From Flavihumibacter profundi (GTDB lineage Bacteria; Bacteroidota; Bacteroidia; Chitinophagales; Chitinophagaceae): DNA of 64,000 nt. The notes beneath the pieces are model-generated. The model was not told the DNA's origin and ran no database searches. It saw only the letters and a program-made list of their open reading frames with translations. Of the stretch, positions 43,137 to 51,762 are shown in pieces (the stretch's first letter is position 1; each line of letters begins with the position of its first letter). The DNA lies in the NCBI RefSeq assembly GCF_020076305.1, contig NZ_JAIQXE010000002.1, forward strand, positions 930,001 through 994,000, written 5' to 3'. The translations under genes were made by a program, and so were the position numbers.

Positions 43137-44116
43137 GTAAGGGCCGCATCAATATCAGGAAGATTTTAGTGGCCTGCGCGTGGCTGCTGGCTGGTGTTTC
43201 CCTGCTGGTTATTTTAATTGCTGCCATTCGCAAAACTAATGATGCCAGCTGCAAAGGGGCAAAGGTTGAAATCAACGGTGCGCACAATTACCTGTTTATT
43301 GATAAATCGGATATCTGGAAATTGATTGGTCCAAACGGATCTGCGTCTTTTAAGGGAATGCCGGTAGCAAGTTTCGATTTGCGTGGTATGGAGTCAAAGT
43401 TGCGCCAGCAAAGCTGGGTCAGTGATGCGGAATTGTTTATTGACCAGGATAGGGTTTTACAGATCAGGATACAGGAAAGGGAGCCATTGGCCCGGGTTTT
43501 TACCGCAGCCGGAAATTCTTATTATATAGACAGCACCGGTAAATACCTGCCGCTTGCACCTGGAAAGCCCCCGGTTAAACTGCCTGTTTTTACGGGAATG
43601 CCGGAAAAACTAAAAATAAGGCAGGCTGCAGACAGTGTATTGCTTTCGGGTGTGAAGGGTATTAGCAGGATTATGAATACGGACCCTTTCTGGATGGCAC
43701 AGATAGCACAAGTGAATTTGAATGTTAACCAGAAGTTTGAGATAATACCCCTGATTGGCAATCATATTATCCTTTTTGGTGATGGGGAAAATATTGAGAA
43801 CAAGTTCAACAAATTGCAGATTTTTTATAAACAAGTGCTTTCGAAAACAGGCTTTGATTATTACCAGGCAATTGATGTGCAATTTGACAAGCAGGTTATA
43901 GGTATAAAAGGAAATACAATATCCACATCCGTGGATAAAAAAATAGTGTGGAGGAATTTTGCTGATACATCTTTATTGGTTAATAGTAATGTTCAAAACC
44001 TTGCTGTTACTGCATCTCCAATATCCCAATCCGAAAGAAAACCCGGTCCCGATCCATCCCCTGTGCAAACGAATACTGGCAAGCAGCCGAAGGCTGTGAT
44101 GAAGAAAAAATTGTAA
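43133..44116 (+). CDS. ftsQ: Cell-division protein FtsQ (POTRA domain)
   Basis: A 327-residue bitopic protein: a short cytoplasmic N-terminus, a membrane helix (VACAWLLAGVSLLVILIAAI) and a periplasmic region with a divergent POTRA domain (YLFIDKSDIWKLIG) and beta domain (QSWVSDAELFIDQDRVLQIRIQEREPLARVF). These last segments match the FtsQ pattern. The C-terminus is Pro/Ser-rich and ends in a basic KKKL. Its place between murC and ftsA fits. Confidence 0.9.
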   Translation: MSKGRINIRKILVACAWLLAGVSLLVILIAAIRKTNDASCKGAKVEINGAHNYLFIDKSDIWKLIGPNGSASFKGMPVASFDLRGMESKLRQQSWVSDAELFIDQDRVLQIRIQEREPLARVFTAAGNSYYIDSTGKYLPLAPGKPPVKLPVFTGMPEKLKIRQAADSVLLSGVKGISRIMNTDPFWMAQIAQVNLNVNQKFEIIPLIGNHIILFGDGENIENKFNKLQIFYKQVLSKTGFDYYQAIDVQFDKQVIGIKGNTISTSVDKKIVWRNFADTSLLVNSNVQNLAVTASPISQSERKPGPDPSPVQTNTGKQPKAVMKKKL

Positions 44117-44139
44117 CAACAACTAAAAACATATAACTG

Positions 44140-45516
44140 ATGAACCATGAACAACCCATTATTGTAGGGCTCGATATAGGGACAACAAAAATTGCAGCAA
44201 TAGCAGGCAGGAAAAATGAATTTGGAAAATTGGAGATACTGGGATTTGGTCGTGCGAACAGCAATGGTGTAAAACATGGCCAGGTGCTGAATATCGATGA
44301 AACGATCAAGGCGATTGCCTGTGCTTTGGAAAATTGCTATGCGTCCAATCCAAACCTTGAGATCAGTGAAGTATATGTTGGTATAGCCGGCCATCATATT
44401 AAAAGCTTACAAACCAGGGGAGATATAGTCCGGCAAACCACTGATGAAGAAATCACGCAGCGTGAAATTGACCAGCTCGTTGCAGACCAGTATAAAACAT
44501 ATATTCCTGCCGGAGACCAGATCATTGATGTAATACCGCAGGAGTTTACAGTGGATAATTTTCAGAATATTCCCAACCCGATTGGTTATGGCGGGGTGAA
44601 AGTGGGCGCCAATTTCCACATCATTACAGGCGATAAAAATGCGATAAGGAATATTAACCGTGCTGTTGAAAAAAGCGGGTTACATACCAAAGACCTGGTG
44701 CTGCAACCACTTGCTTCAGCGGCGGCTGTAATGGGCCAGGAAGACATTGAAGCTGGTGTTGCAATTGTTGATATCGGTGGCGGAACCACTGACCTGGCTG
44801 TTTTTTATGAAGGTATCCTTAAGCACACTGCTGTAATTCCGTTTGGTGGTGAAAATATTACAAATGATATCAAAACCGGACTTGGTGTTTTGAAAACACA
44901 GGCAGAGCAAATGAAAGTCCAGTTCGGTTCAGCGTTGGCTAATGAAGCCAAAGCAAATGCCTTTATAACTATTCCGGGTATGCGCGGATTGCCCCCTAAG
45001 GAAATCAGCGTGAAGAACCTGGCCAACATCATCCAGGCCAGGATGAGCGAAATCATGGATTTTGTGACCTATCATTTGAAACAGGTAGGGATGGATAGCA
45101 GGATGTTGAATGGTGGGATTGTATTAACTGGGGGAGGTTCCCAGTTGAAACACCTGATCCAGTTAACTGAATATGTAACAGGGTTGAATGCCAGGATCGG
45201 TTATCCCAACGAGCACCTGGCATCCGGGCATATTGATGAGCTTACCAAGCCTATGTATGCAACCTGTATCGGTTTAATCCTGAAAGGATATGATGACTAT
45301 GAGCGCAACAGAAAGCAGTTCGATCGCCATTTCAGGCCTGTTGAAATTCCAAGGGAATTGCAAAAGGAAAAAGAAATTGAAAGGGTTGCTTCTGTTGAGG
45401 CGGAATCAGTACCTGTTGGAAACAGAAAAACTGAACTTGGCATCAACAGGTTCTGGAGCAAGTTTAAAGACAACCTGATTGATTTATTTAAGGAAGAAGA
45501 AGATCAGCATTTATAG
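44140..45516 (+). CDS. ftsA: Cell-division actin-like protein FtsA
   Basis: Anchors FtsZ to the membrane. The 458-residue protein has the actin-type phosphate-1 loop VGLDIGTTKIAAI, the 1C domain with YVGIAGHHIKSL, VAIVDIGGGTTDLAVF (phosphate 2) and VLTGGGSQLKHL (adenosine motif). The C-terminus ends with an amphipathic helix (FWSKFKDNLIDLFKEEE) after a charged linker, the expected membrane-targeting sequence. An 82-base gap separates it from ftsZ. Confidence 0.97.
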   Translation: MNHEQPIIVGLDIGTTKIAAIAGRKNEFGKLEILGFGRANSNGVKHGQVLNIDETIKAIACALENCYASNPNLEISEVYVGIAGHHIKSLQTRGDIVRQTTDEEITQREIDQLVADQYKTYIPAGDQIIDVIPQEFTVDNFQNIPNPIGYGGVKVGANFHIITGDKNAIRNINRAVEKSGLHTKDLVLQPLASAAAVMGQEDIEAGVAIVDIGGGTTDLAVFYEGILKHTAVIPFGGENITNDIKTGLGVLKTQAEQMKVQFGSALANEAKANAFITIPGMRGLPPKEISVKNLANIIQARMSEIMDFVTYHLKQVGMDSRMLNGGIVLTGGGSQLKHLIQLTEYVTGLNARIGYPNEHLASGHIDELTKPMYATCIGLILKGYDDYERNRKQFDRHFRPVEIPRELQKEKEIERVASVEAESVPVGNRKTELGINRFWSKFKDNLIDLFKEEEDQHL

Positions 45517-45598
45517 GATTCTTACTAACCAAACGATTTTATAACCCATTATTCTTAACAACCTGCTGGAAACAGCGAGTCGAAAACAATTTGTGAAT

Positions 45599-47473
45599 AT
45601 GATACACTTTGATTTACCGAAGGAAAAATCATCCATAATTAAGGTGATTGGTGTTGGAGGCGGCGGAAGCAATGCAGTTAACCATATGTTCAGTCAAAGT
45701 ATTGACGGCGTGAATTTTATTATTTGTAATACGGATGCACAGGCAATTGCACTTAGCCAGGTTCCCAATAAAATACAATTGGGGCCACATCTTACACAGG
45801 GCCTGGGTGCCGGTGCGAATCCGGAAATTGGCAAGCAGGCCACAGAGGAGAGCCTCGAAGAAATCAAGCGCATATTGGAAGTTAACACCAAAATGGCTTT
45901 TATCACTGCTGGCATGGGCGGTGGTACCGGAACCGGCGGTGCCCCGATCATTTCCAGGATTTGTAAGGAACTTGGCATCTTGACTGTCGGTATTGTTACT
46001 ACACCTTTTTCCTATGAAGGTCGGAAAAGGCAAATCCAGGCGGAAGAAGGCATCCAGCAATTAAAAGGATATGTTGATACCCTGCTGGTGATCAGTAATG
46101 ATAAGTTGCGCCACCAGTATGGTAACCTCAAAATGAAAGAAGCTTTTGCAAAAGCTGACAATGTACTGGCTACTGCTGCAAAATGTATTACCGATGTAAT
46201 CAGCAGCACCGGACAGATAAATGTCGATTTTGCCGATGTATGCACTGTTATGCGCAATGGCGGTGTGGCAATTTTGGGAAATGCTGCCGCTTCCGGTGAA
46301 AACCGCGCGCAGCAAGCCATTGAAGAAGCCCTCAATTCACCATTACTGAATGATAACGATATCAGGGGCGCACGATGGATTTTGATAAATATTAATTCAG
46401 CTGAAGGTCAGCATGAATTCACGATGGATGAAGTTGATACTATCCAGAGTTACCTGCTTAGCCAGGCAGGTGAAGATTCTGATGTGATACTCGGGTTGGG
46501 TTATGATAATACATTGGAGGATAAAATAGGTATTACGCTTATTGCTACCGGATTTGAGTATAAGGACCCATTTGACAGAAAGACTGAGAGAAAACCCGAG
46601 GCTAAAAAGGAAGAAAAAATCCTGATGACTCTTGGTGCGCGTAATGAAGAAGCTAAAATATATGATCAACCGGTTTTGCCATTTTTCCAGGAAGAAAAAA
46701 GGGTAGTGCCACAAGCACCTGTTGTAGAAAAGCCTTCTGCCATGCAACCTGTGCTGGTAGAAGAGCAGCCTGAATCCATTGTGTATTTTACGGATGATTC
46801 AGACCGTAATATTACGGTTGATAACTTATCAGATAGAAATAGCATTGCTGACCTAGATTCGCAAAGCAATTTCGATAGTACCACTGAAGAAAGAATTGAA
46901 TTAAAGATAGTTGAAACGAATTCTCCGGTGTCTGCAGCATCCGGGGGATACTTGGCCAAGCCTTCCAATATTTATGCAGAACCGGCTAGTCGTCCGGAAA
47001 TCAATTCCAAAATGGAATTTGCGACTCCTCCTGTGAATGAACCCATCCCTCAACAGTTGCCGGCATTGCCACAGAAAGAAGATGAACCTTCGTTCGATAT
47101 GCAACTGGTGATTAAAGATGTTTCTCCTGCGGCGGATCAGCCTGGGGCACCATCAACTCTACCTTCTTATTCCGATAACAATCGGACCTCTCCTGCTGAG
47201 GAGCCGGCGATGCCGGACGAAGCGGAGGAACAGAAACGGAAAGCCGCTGAAAGGATACAGAAACTACGGAATCTGTCATTCAACATCAATGCTGCAGACC
47301 CTAATAACGAGTTTGACACTGTGCCGGCCTATATCCGCCGCAATCTTGAACTTTATAACACTGTTTCACCGGCTGAAAACTTTTATAGCAATTATACGGT
47401 GAAAACAGATGAGCACAATAATTCCCAGATCAGCACCATTAATACTTTCCTGGACGGCAAAAAGCCCGACTAG
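45599..47473 (+). CDS. ftsZ: Cell-division tubulin-like GTPase FtsZ
   Basis: Forms the Z ring. In the 624-residue protein the tubulin signature GMGGGTGTGG is at 105-114, the N-terminal nucleotide loop is GVGGGGSNAVNHM, and the T7 catalytic loop is NVDFADV. After about residue 325 comes an unusually long acidic, low-complexity linker of roughly 250 residues, ending in the conserved peptide DTVPAYIRRNLEL, and then about 40 further residues. ATG 45599 (MIHFDLPKEK) is preferred over GTG 45593. A terminator follows. Confidence 0.97.
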   Translation: MIHFDLPKEKSSIIKVIGVGGGGSNAVNHMFSQSIDGVNFIICNTDAQAIALSQVPNKIQLGPHLTQGLGAGANPEIGKQATEESLEEIKRILEVNTKMAFITAGMGGGTGTGGAPIISRICKELGILTVGIVTTPFSYEGRKRQIQAEEGIQQLKGYVDTLLVISNDKLRHQYGNLKMKEAFAKADNVLATAAKCITDVISSTGQINVDFADVCTVMRNGGVAILGNAAASGENRAQQAIEEALNSPLLNDNDIRGARWILININSAEGQHEFTMDEVDTIQSYLLSQAGEDSDVILGLGYDNTLEDKIGITLIATGFEYKDPFDRKTERKPEAKKEEKILMTLGARNEEAKIYDQPVLPFFQEEKRVVPQAPVVEKPSAMQPVLVEEQPESIVYFTDDSDRNITVDNLSDRNSIADLDSQSNFDSTTEERIELKIVETNSPVSAASGGYLAKPSNIYAEPASRPEINSKMEFATPPVNEPIPQQLPALPQKEDEPSFDMQLVIKDVSPAADQPGAPSTLPSYSDNNRTSPAEEPAMPDEAEEQKRKAAERIQKLRNLSFNINAADPNNEFDTVPAYIRRNLELYNTVSPAENFYSNYTVKTDEHNNSQISTINTFLDGKKPD

Positions 47474-47533
47474 TCAGGTATTATGTGCCTTGAAAATGAG
47501 TTTGTTTTTAGTTGTTATCCATAAAGGATAGTC

Positions 47534-47563
47534 GGCCCTTCGCATTTGCGAGGGGCCTTTTTT
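47534..47563 (+). terminator. Rho-independent terminator after ftsZ
   Basis: GGCCCTTCGCA (47534-47544) pairs with TGCGAGGGGCC (47547-47557) with one G-T wobble, followed by six T (47558-47563). It closes the dcw cluster. Confidence 0.85.
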
Positions 47564-47617
47564 GTTCACTATTAACCAGGCTTCAAACTACCTGGTCAAT
47601 TATTTGTTAGTATCAGT

Positions 47618-48538
47618 ATGGCTACGATTTTAATTACAGGTGGCACCGGGCTTATTGGCCGTGCCATGACAGAATTTTTACTGCAAAATAATCACCAGGT
47701 TATTGTACTTACAAGGACGCCTTCAAACTATACCAGTACAGATAAAATGCGCTATGCCGCCTGGGATATTCAACGCGGTACAATCGACCGCGAAGCAATA
47801 GCAGTTGCCGACCATATCATCCACCTGGCAGGCGCCGGCGTTGCAGAAAAAAGATGGTCAGACCGCAGGAAAGCAGAAATCCGGGACAGCAGGGTGGAAA
47901 GCGGTGCTTTACTGTGTAAAGCTTTGAAAGAAATCCCGAACCAGGTAAAAACAGTTGTTTGCTCCTCGGCTATTGGTTGGTATGGCCCTGATCCGGTAGT
48001 TCCGAATCCTGCACCATTTACAGAAAATCAGCCGGCTGCCAGTGACTTCCTGGGCAATACCTGCAGGGAATGGGAGGAAAGCATGCAGGAAGTAACAGCA
48101 ATGGGTATTCGATTGGTTATCTTAAGGACAGGAATCGTATTGTCCGAAAAGGGCGGTGCTTTAAAGGAATTCATTAAGCCCATCAGGCTTGGTATTGCAG
48201 CTATTCTGGGAAGCGGTAACCAGGTAATCAGCTGGATTCACCTGGCTGATTTAATCCGTTTGTACAACACTGCCATTGAGAATGATAGTTGGAGTGGGGT
48301 GTTTAATGCTGTTGCACCCAAGCCTGTCAGCAACAAAGAATTGACTTTGGCACTGGCAAGGAAAATCAAAGGCAATTTGTTCCTGCCAGTTCATGTTCCT
48401 GAATTTATGCTTAAAATGGTTTTGGGAGAAATGAGTATTGAAGTTTTGAAAAGTACTACTGTAAGTGCTGCTAAATGCCGGCAAGCCGGCTTTCAGTATA
48501 CTTATCCCACTATTGAAAGCGCTTTCGGTTCATTATAA
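47618..48538 (+). CDS. TIGR01777-family NAD(P)-binding epimerase-like protein
   Basis: A 306-residue short-chain dehydrogenase-like protein. The N-terminal Rossmann motif is LITGGTGLIGRAMTEFLL, followed by HLAGAGVAEKRWSDRRKAEIRDSRV, SSAIGWYGP and RTGIVLSEKGGALKE, which define the TIGR01777/YfcH group. A short DUF1731-type domain follows at the end. The reaction is unknown. Its stop codon TAA abuts the stop of the convergent ABC permease gene in a TTATAA palindrome. Confidence 0.9.
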   Translation: MATILITGGTGLIGRAMTEFLLQNNHQVIVLTRTPSNYTSTDKMRYAAWDIQRGTIDREAIAVADHIIHLAGAGVAEKRWSDRRKAEIRDSRVESGALLCKALKEIPNQVKTVVCSSAIGWYGPDPVVPNPAPFTENQPAASDFLGNTCREWEESMQEVTAMGIRLVILRTGIVLSEKGGALKEFIKPIRLGIAAILGSGNQVISWIHLADLIRLYNTAIENDSWSGVFNAVAPKPVSNKELTLALARKIKGNLFLPVHVPEFMLKMVLGEMSIEVLKSTTVSAAKCRQAGFQYTYPTIESAFGSL

Positions 48539-49354
48539 ATCACGCTTCTGGTATACCCGGTAATTTATACCCCAGGTTACAATCACAAGTATAATTGTAT
48601 ATACTACATGCCTGGAAACAGCATCCAGCGCTGCCTGGTATTCTTTTTCATCAATACCCTTCATAAAAGCCGGGGCAGGTATAATGCGGTCAGAAATTTC
48701 AAAGGGGAAAAACCGGCCTATATCATTTTTGAAATATTTATAACGCAATAGGCCTACTCCGATTGGTTCGGCTACCATTGAATAAAACAGGAAAACGCCA
48801 AGTGCTATAAATGATTTTCGCACAACCAAACCCACCAGGAAGGCAATTGATAATTGCGAAAAAGTTTGCAGGGCAAATAAACCAACATAATATACCAGGG
48901 TCCATTTTCCTTCTGTGGGAGCACTGGTATAAGTTATGCCGATTATTAATGCAACAGTGGCATACAGCGCTGTTACAAGCAGGGAAACAATGATAACATC
49001 AATCAGTTTGGCCAACATGAAATCCTGCCTGCTCCAGCCATCAATAATATTTTGCCGGTGTGTTTTGTAAGTGAATTCATTGGTGATGAGCATGATCACT
49101 AATACAGCCGGAATAAAAATAAACAAGGATGAAAAATAGGCGGTGGTCCTCCAGACTTCAGGAAATGAAAATGGTTCGCCAAGGAGTATGCTCAACACCT
49201 GGCCGGCAGCAGATTTTTTTTCAATAATGTTCTGGTAAATATTTATCGCCATAATATTTATACCCGGATATGACAAAACACAAAGCCCCAGTAAAAGCCA
49301 GAATGCAGGATAGTTTCGCATCTTGAGCCATTCCGTTTTCAGCAGTGATATCAT
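48533..49354 (-). CDS. ABC-2 type transporter permease
   Basis: A 273-residue protein with about six membrane segments, starting MISLLKTEWLKMRNYPAFW, the usual opening of ABC-2 permeases of the bacitracin/antibiotic or Gld type. Segments such as LLVTALYATVALIIGITY and AFLVGLVVRKSFIALGVFLFY are hydrophobic helices. It lies 11 bases downstream of the ATPase gene on the same strand, so the two form one exporter. The substrate is unknown; candidates include lipids, peptides and drugs. Confidence 0.88.
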   Translation of the reverse strand: MISLLKTEWLKMRNYPAFWLLLGLCVLSYPGINIMAINIYQNIIEKKSAAGQVLSILLGEPFSFPEVWRTTAYFSSLFIFIPAVLVIMLITNEFTYKTHRQNIIDGWSRQDFMLAKLIDVIIVSLLVTALYATVALIIGITYTSAPTEGKWTLVYYVGLFALQTFSQLSIAFLVGLVVRKSFIALGVFLFYSMVAEPIGVGLLRYKYFKNDIGRFFPFEISDRIIPAPAFMKGIDEKEYQAALDAVSRHVVYTIILVIVTWGINYRVYQKRDL

Positions 49355-49365
49355 GATTTTTTTTG

Positions 49366-50259
49366 TTAATTATTGGTCAGTTCGAAAAATCTGGTTTCCA
49401 GTCTCTTCTTTTTTATTGCCAGGTGCTGCAAAACATACCCATTCTTAAAACAGAAATTATTGATGGCCGCAGCATCGGCTTTACCTTTTTCAAATCCAAG
49501 TAATAGTAGTTTGCCTTCAGTTTTGCAATGCAGCAATCCCGGATAATCTTGCAGCAACCTGAATAACGCAGGGTTATCAGCACTTCCCAATTCAATGGTG
49601 TCTTCATCAGAAAGCACTTCATCCACTTCGCCGGTTGCAATGATATTACCGGTTTTAAGTATGGTAACATGGGTGCAGATTTTTTCCACTTCATCAAGTA
49701 AGTGGCTTGCCATAATGATAGTATGCCCTCTTTTATGCAGGTTTTTAATCAGGTCCCTGATTTCTGCAATGCCAACCGGATCAAGGCCATTGGTTGGCTC
49801 ATCTAAAACCAGTACCCTCGGGTCGCCCAGCAGGGCTGCTGCAATTGCCAGTCGCTGTTTCATGCCAAGGCTGAAACTGCTGAAACGACTGTTGCGCCGG
49901 TCAAATAGGTCAACAGTCTTTAGCGCATTTTCAATATCAGCCACCATGCCACGGCCACTAATGCTTTGCGTGATCTTTAGATTGCTGACAGCCGATAAAT
50001 AATGGTAAAAATTGGGGGTTTCAAGCAGGGACCCAATTTGCTTTCGCTGCTCTTTACTGCCCTTTTGGCCAAACCATTTATATTGCCCGTTGTCGGCTGA
50101 CAAAACATCTAATATGATACTTAGTAATGTTGTCTTTCCGCTGCCATTTGGGCCAAGTATGCCGAAAATTGCACCTTCTGGCACAGCCAGGCTGATACCA
50201 TTGAGGGCTTTTACCTTACCATAGGATTTAGTGATATTAGTAAGCTCCAATACATCCAT
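49366..50259 (-). CDS. ABC transporter ATP-binding protein
   Basis: A 297-residue ATPase. Walker A is GPNGSGKTTLL (about 36-46), the Q-loop is in IGSLLETPNF, the signature motif reads FSLGMKQRLAIA, Walker B is RVLVLDEPTNGLD and the switch His lies in IMASHLLDEVEK. The C-terminal 80 residues form the accessory domain common in drug- and lantibiotic-immunity-type ABC-2 exporters. It pairs with the permease downstream. No exact TAnnTTTG precedes it. Confidence 0.94.
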   Translation of the reverse strand: MDVLELTNITKSYGKVKALNGISLAVPEGAIFGILGPNGSGKTTLLSIILDVLSADNGQYKWFGQKGSKEQRKQIGSLLETPNFYHYLSAVSNLKITQSISGRGMVADIENALKTVDLFDRRNSRFSSFSLGMKQRLAIAAALLGDPRVLVLDEPTNGLDPVGIAEIRDLIKNLHKRGHTIIMASHLLDEVEKICTHVTILKTGNIIATGEVDEVLSDEDTIELGSADNPALFRLLQDYPGLLHCKTEGKLLLLGFEKGKADAAAINNFCFKNGYVLQHLAIKKKRLETRFFELTNN

Positions 50260-50485
50260 GGTTTTTTTATCAAGTTAAGCTGGGATTGGCGCCCGCCGAA
50301 ATGAATTTTATAAGTGGTAAAAAACGGCGAAATTTCCCCGCAACTTTTTCATTTTACCAACCTGGTATAGCATTAAATAACTTAAATTAAATCGGCAAAT
50401 TATCTGTCAAAAAAGATTGCCTTGCCCGGAATGATACCAAACAGGTTGTTTCCTGCAAATAACCCAAACACTTAATTAATTGTCC

Positions 50486-51673
50486 ATGAAAATTGCGATG
50501 CTGGGCTCTGGTTTTATTGCCCGCTTTTATGCCAGTTCACTTCATGCCCAAAGAAGAAAAGACTCAATTTGTACGGTGTATTCCAGAAATATCAGGAATG
50601 CAAAAAGATTTGCGGATGATTACCATTTACCTCATTTTACTGACGACATGGAATTGGCCATCAGCCATCCTGATGTTGAAGTGGTATTGATTTCACTGCC
50701 CAACCATCTGCATGAAATGGCTGTTGAAGCTTGCGCCAGGGCTAAAAAACATGTGTTGTGCACGAAGCCATTGGGCCGCACCGCTGCAGAAGCAAAAAAG
50801 ATGTTGCAGATGGTTGAAGATTCGGGAATTTTTGGCGGGTACCTTGAAGACCTTTGTTATACGCCCAAGTTCCTGAAATCAGTAGAAAGTATACAAAGCG
50901 GGGCAATAGGGCGGGTCTTGTGGACAAAATCCAGGGAAGCCCATCCAGGCCCGCATAGCGATTGGTTCTGGGACAAGGAAAAAAGCGGAGGCGGGGCTAT
51001 AATTGATCTGGGTTGCCACTGCGTGGAAATTGGCAGGGGGTTTATTGGTAAAAATATAAGGCCTGTTGAAGTGATGTGCTGGTCCGCGACGCAGGTGCAT
51101 CCCATTGAGGCTGAAGACCACGCAATTGGCCTTGTAAAATATGCCAATGGCGCCATCAGCCAGTTTGAAGTGAGCTGGAACTTCAGGGGCGGGATGGATT
51201 TGCGCGATGAAGTGATGGGTACGGAAGGTACCATCTGGATCAATGGTTTTTTAAGGACTGGTTTTGAAATGTTCAGCACGGGCAAAGGAGGATATGTAGC
51301 GGAGAAAGCGGAAAGCAATAGCGGGTGGCTTTTTCCTGTGGGCGATGAAGCGCATGAACTGGGATACCCGAATATGTTTACCGATATGTTTGAGGCAATC
51401 GAAACAGGACGTAAACCATTGGAAAGCTTTTACGACGGTTATATTGTTAATGCTATTTTGGACGCTGCATTTTTATCTGCCTCAACCAAAAACTGGGAAC
51501 CAGTAGTGATTGATGATTGGCGGGGGGATGAAATAGCGGAGAGCGGCGAAAAATTCACCTCTTATAATGAACAGTATTACCTGATTAAGGAGGAAATATT
51601 ACCCAATGGCGATATCAGCCTGATTTTAAAAGATAAGAAAACTGGTGAAATTGTAAAGCAGAATAGAAAGTAA
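50486..51673 (+). CDS. Gfo/Idh/MocA-family oxidoreductase
   Basis: A 395-residue NAD(P)-dependent dehydrogenase of the sugar/inositol type. The Rossmann motif is IAMLGSGFIARFYASSL, the EKP-type motif of the family reads CTKPLGRTAAEA (Lys94-Pro95 region), and the C-terminal alpha/beta domain carries GGGAIIDLGCHCVEIGRGF with a catalytic His. ATG 50486 is preferred over TTG 50480 because the Rossmann strand begins straight after it. It stands alone and ends at a strong bidirectional terminator. The substrate cannot be inferred. Confidence 0.92.
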   Translation: MKIAMLGSGFIARFYASSLHAQRRKDSICTVYSRNIRNAKRFADDYHLPHFTDDMELAISHPDVEVVLISLPNHLHEMAVEACARAKKHVLCTKPLGRTAAEAKKMLQMVEDSGIFGGYLEDLCYTPKFLKSVESIQSGAIGRVLWTKSREAHPGPHSDWFWDKEKSGGGAIIDLGCHCVEIGRGFIGKNIRPVEVMCWSATQVHPIEAEDHAIGLVKYANGAISQFEVSWNFRGGMDLRDEVMGTEGTIWINGFLRTGFEMFSTGKGGYVAEKAESNSGWLFPVGDEAHELGYPNMFTDMFEAIETGRKPLESFYDGYIVNAILDAAFLSASTKNWEPVVIDDWRGDEIAESGEKFTSYNEQYYLIKEEILPNGDISLILKDKKTGEIVKQNRK

Positions 51674-51693
51674 CTTCGCATGTGAAAAAATAT

Positions 51694-51721
51694 GAGGCTG
51701 CCTTTTCGGGCAGCCTCTTTT
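51694..51721. terminator. Bidirectional terminator between the oxidoreductase and fadB-type genes
   Basis: GAGGCTGCC (51694-51702) pairs exactly with GGCAGCCTC (51709-51717) around TTTTCG. Four T follow on the plus strand; on the minus strand TATTTTTT follows, so it serves both convergent genes. Confidence 0.9.
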
Positions 51722-51762
51722 CTCAAGTGTGCAGGCAAGCTGTTTATATCAATCGTTAATTT

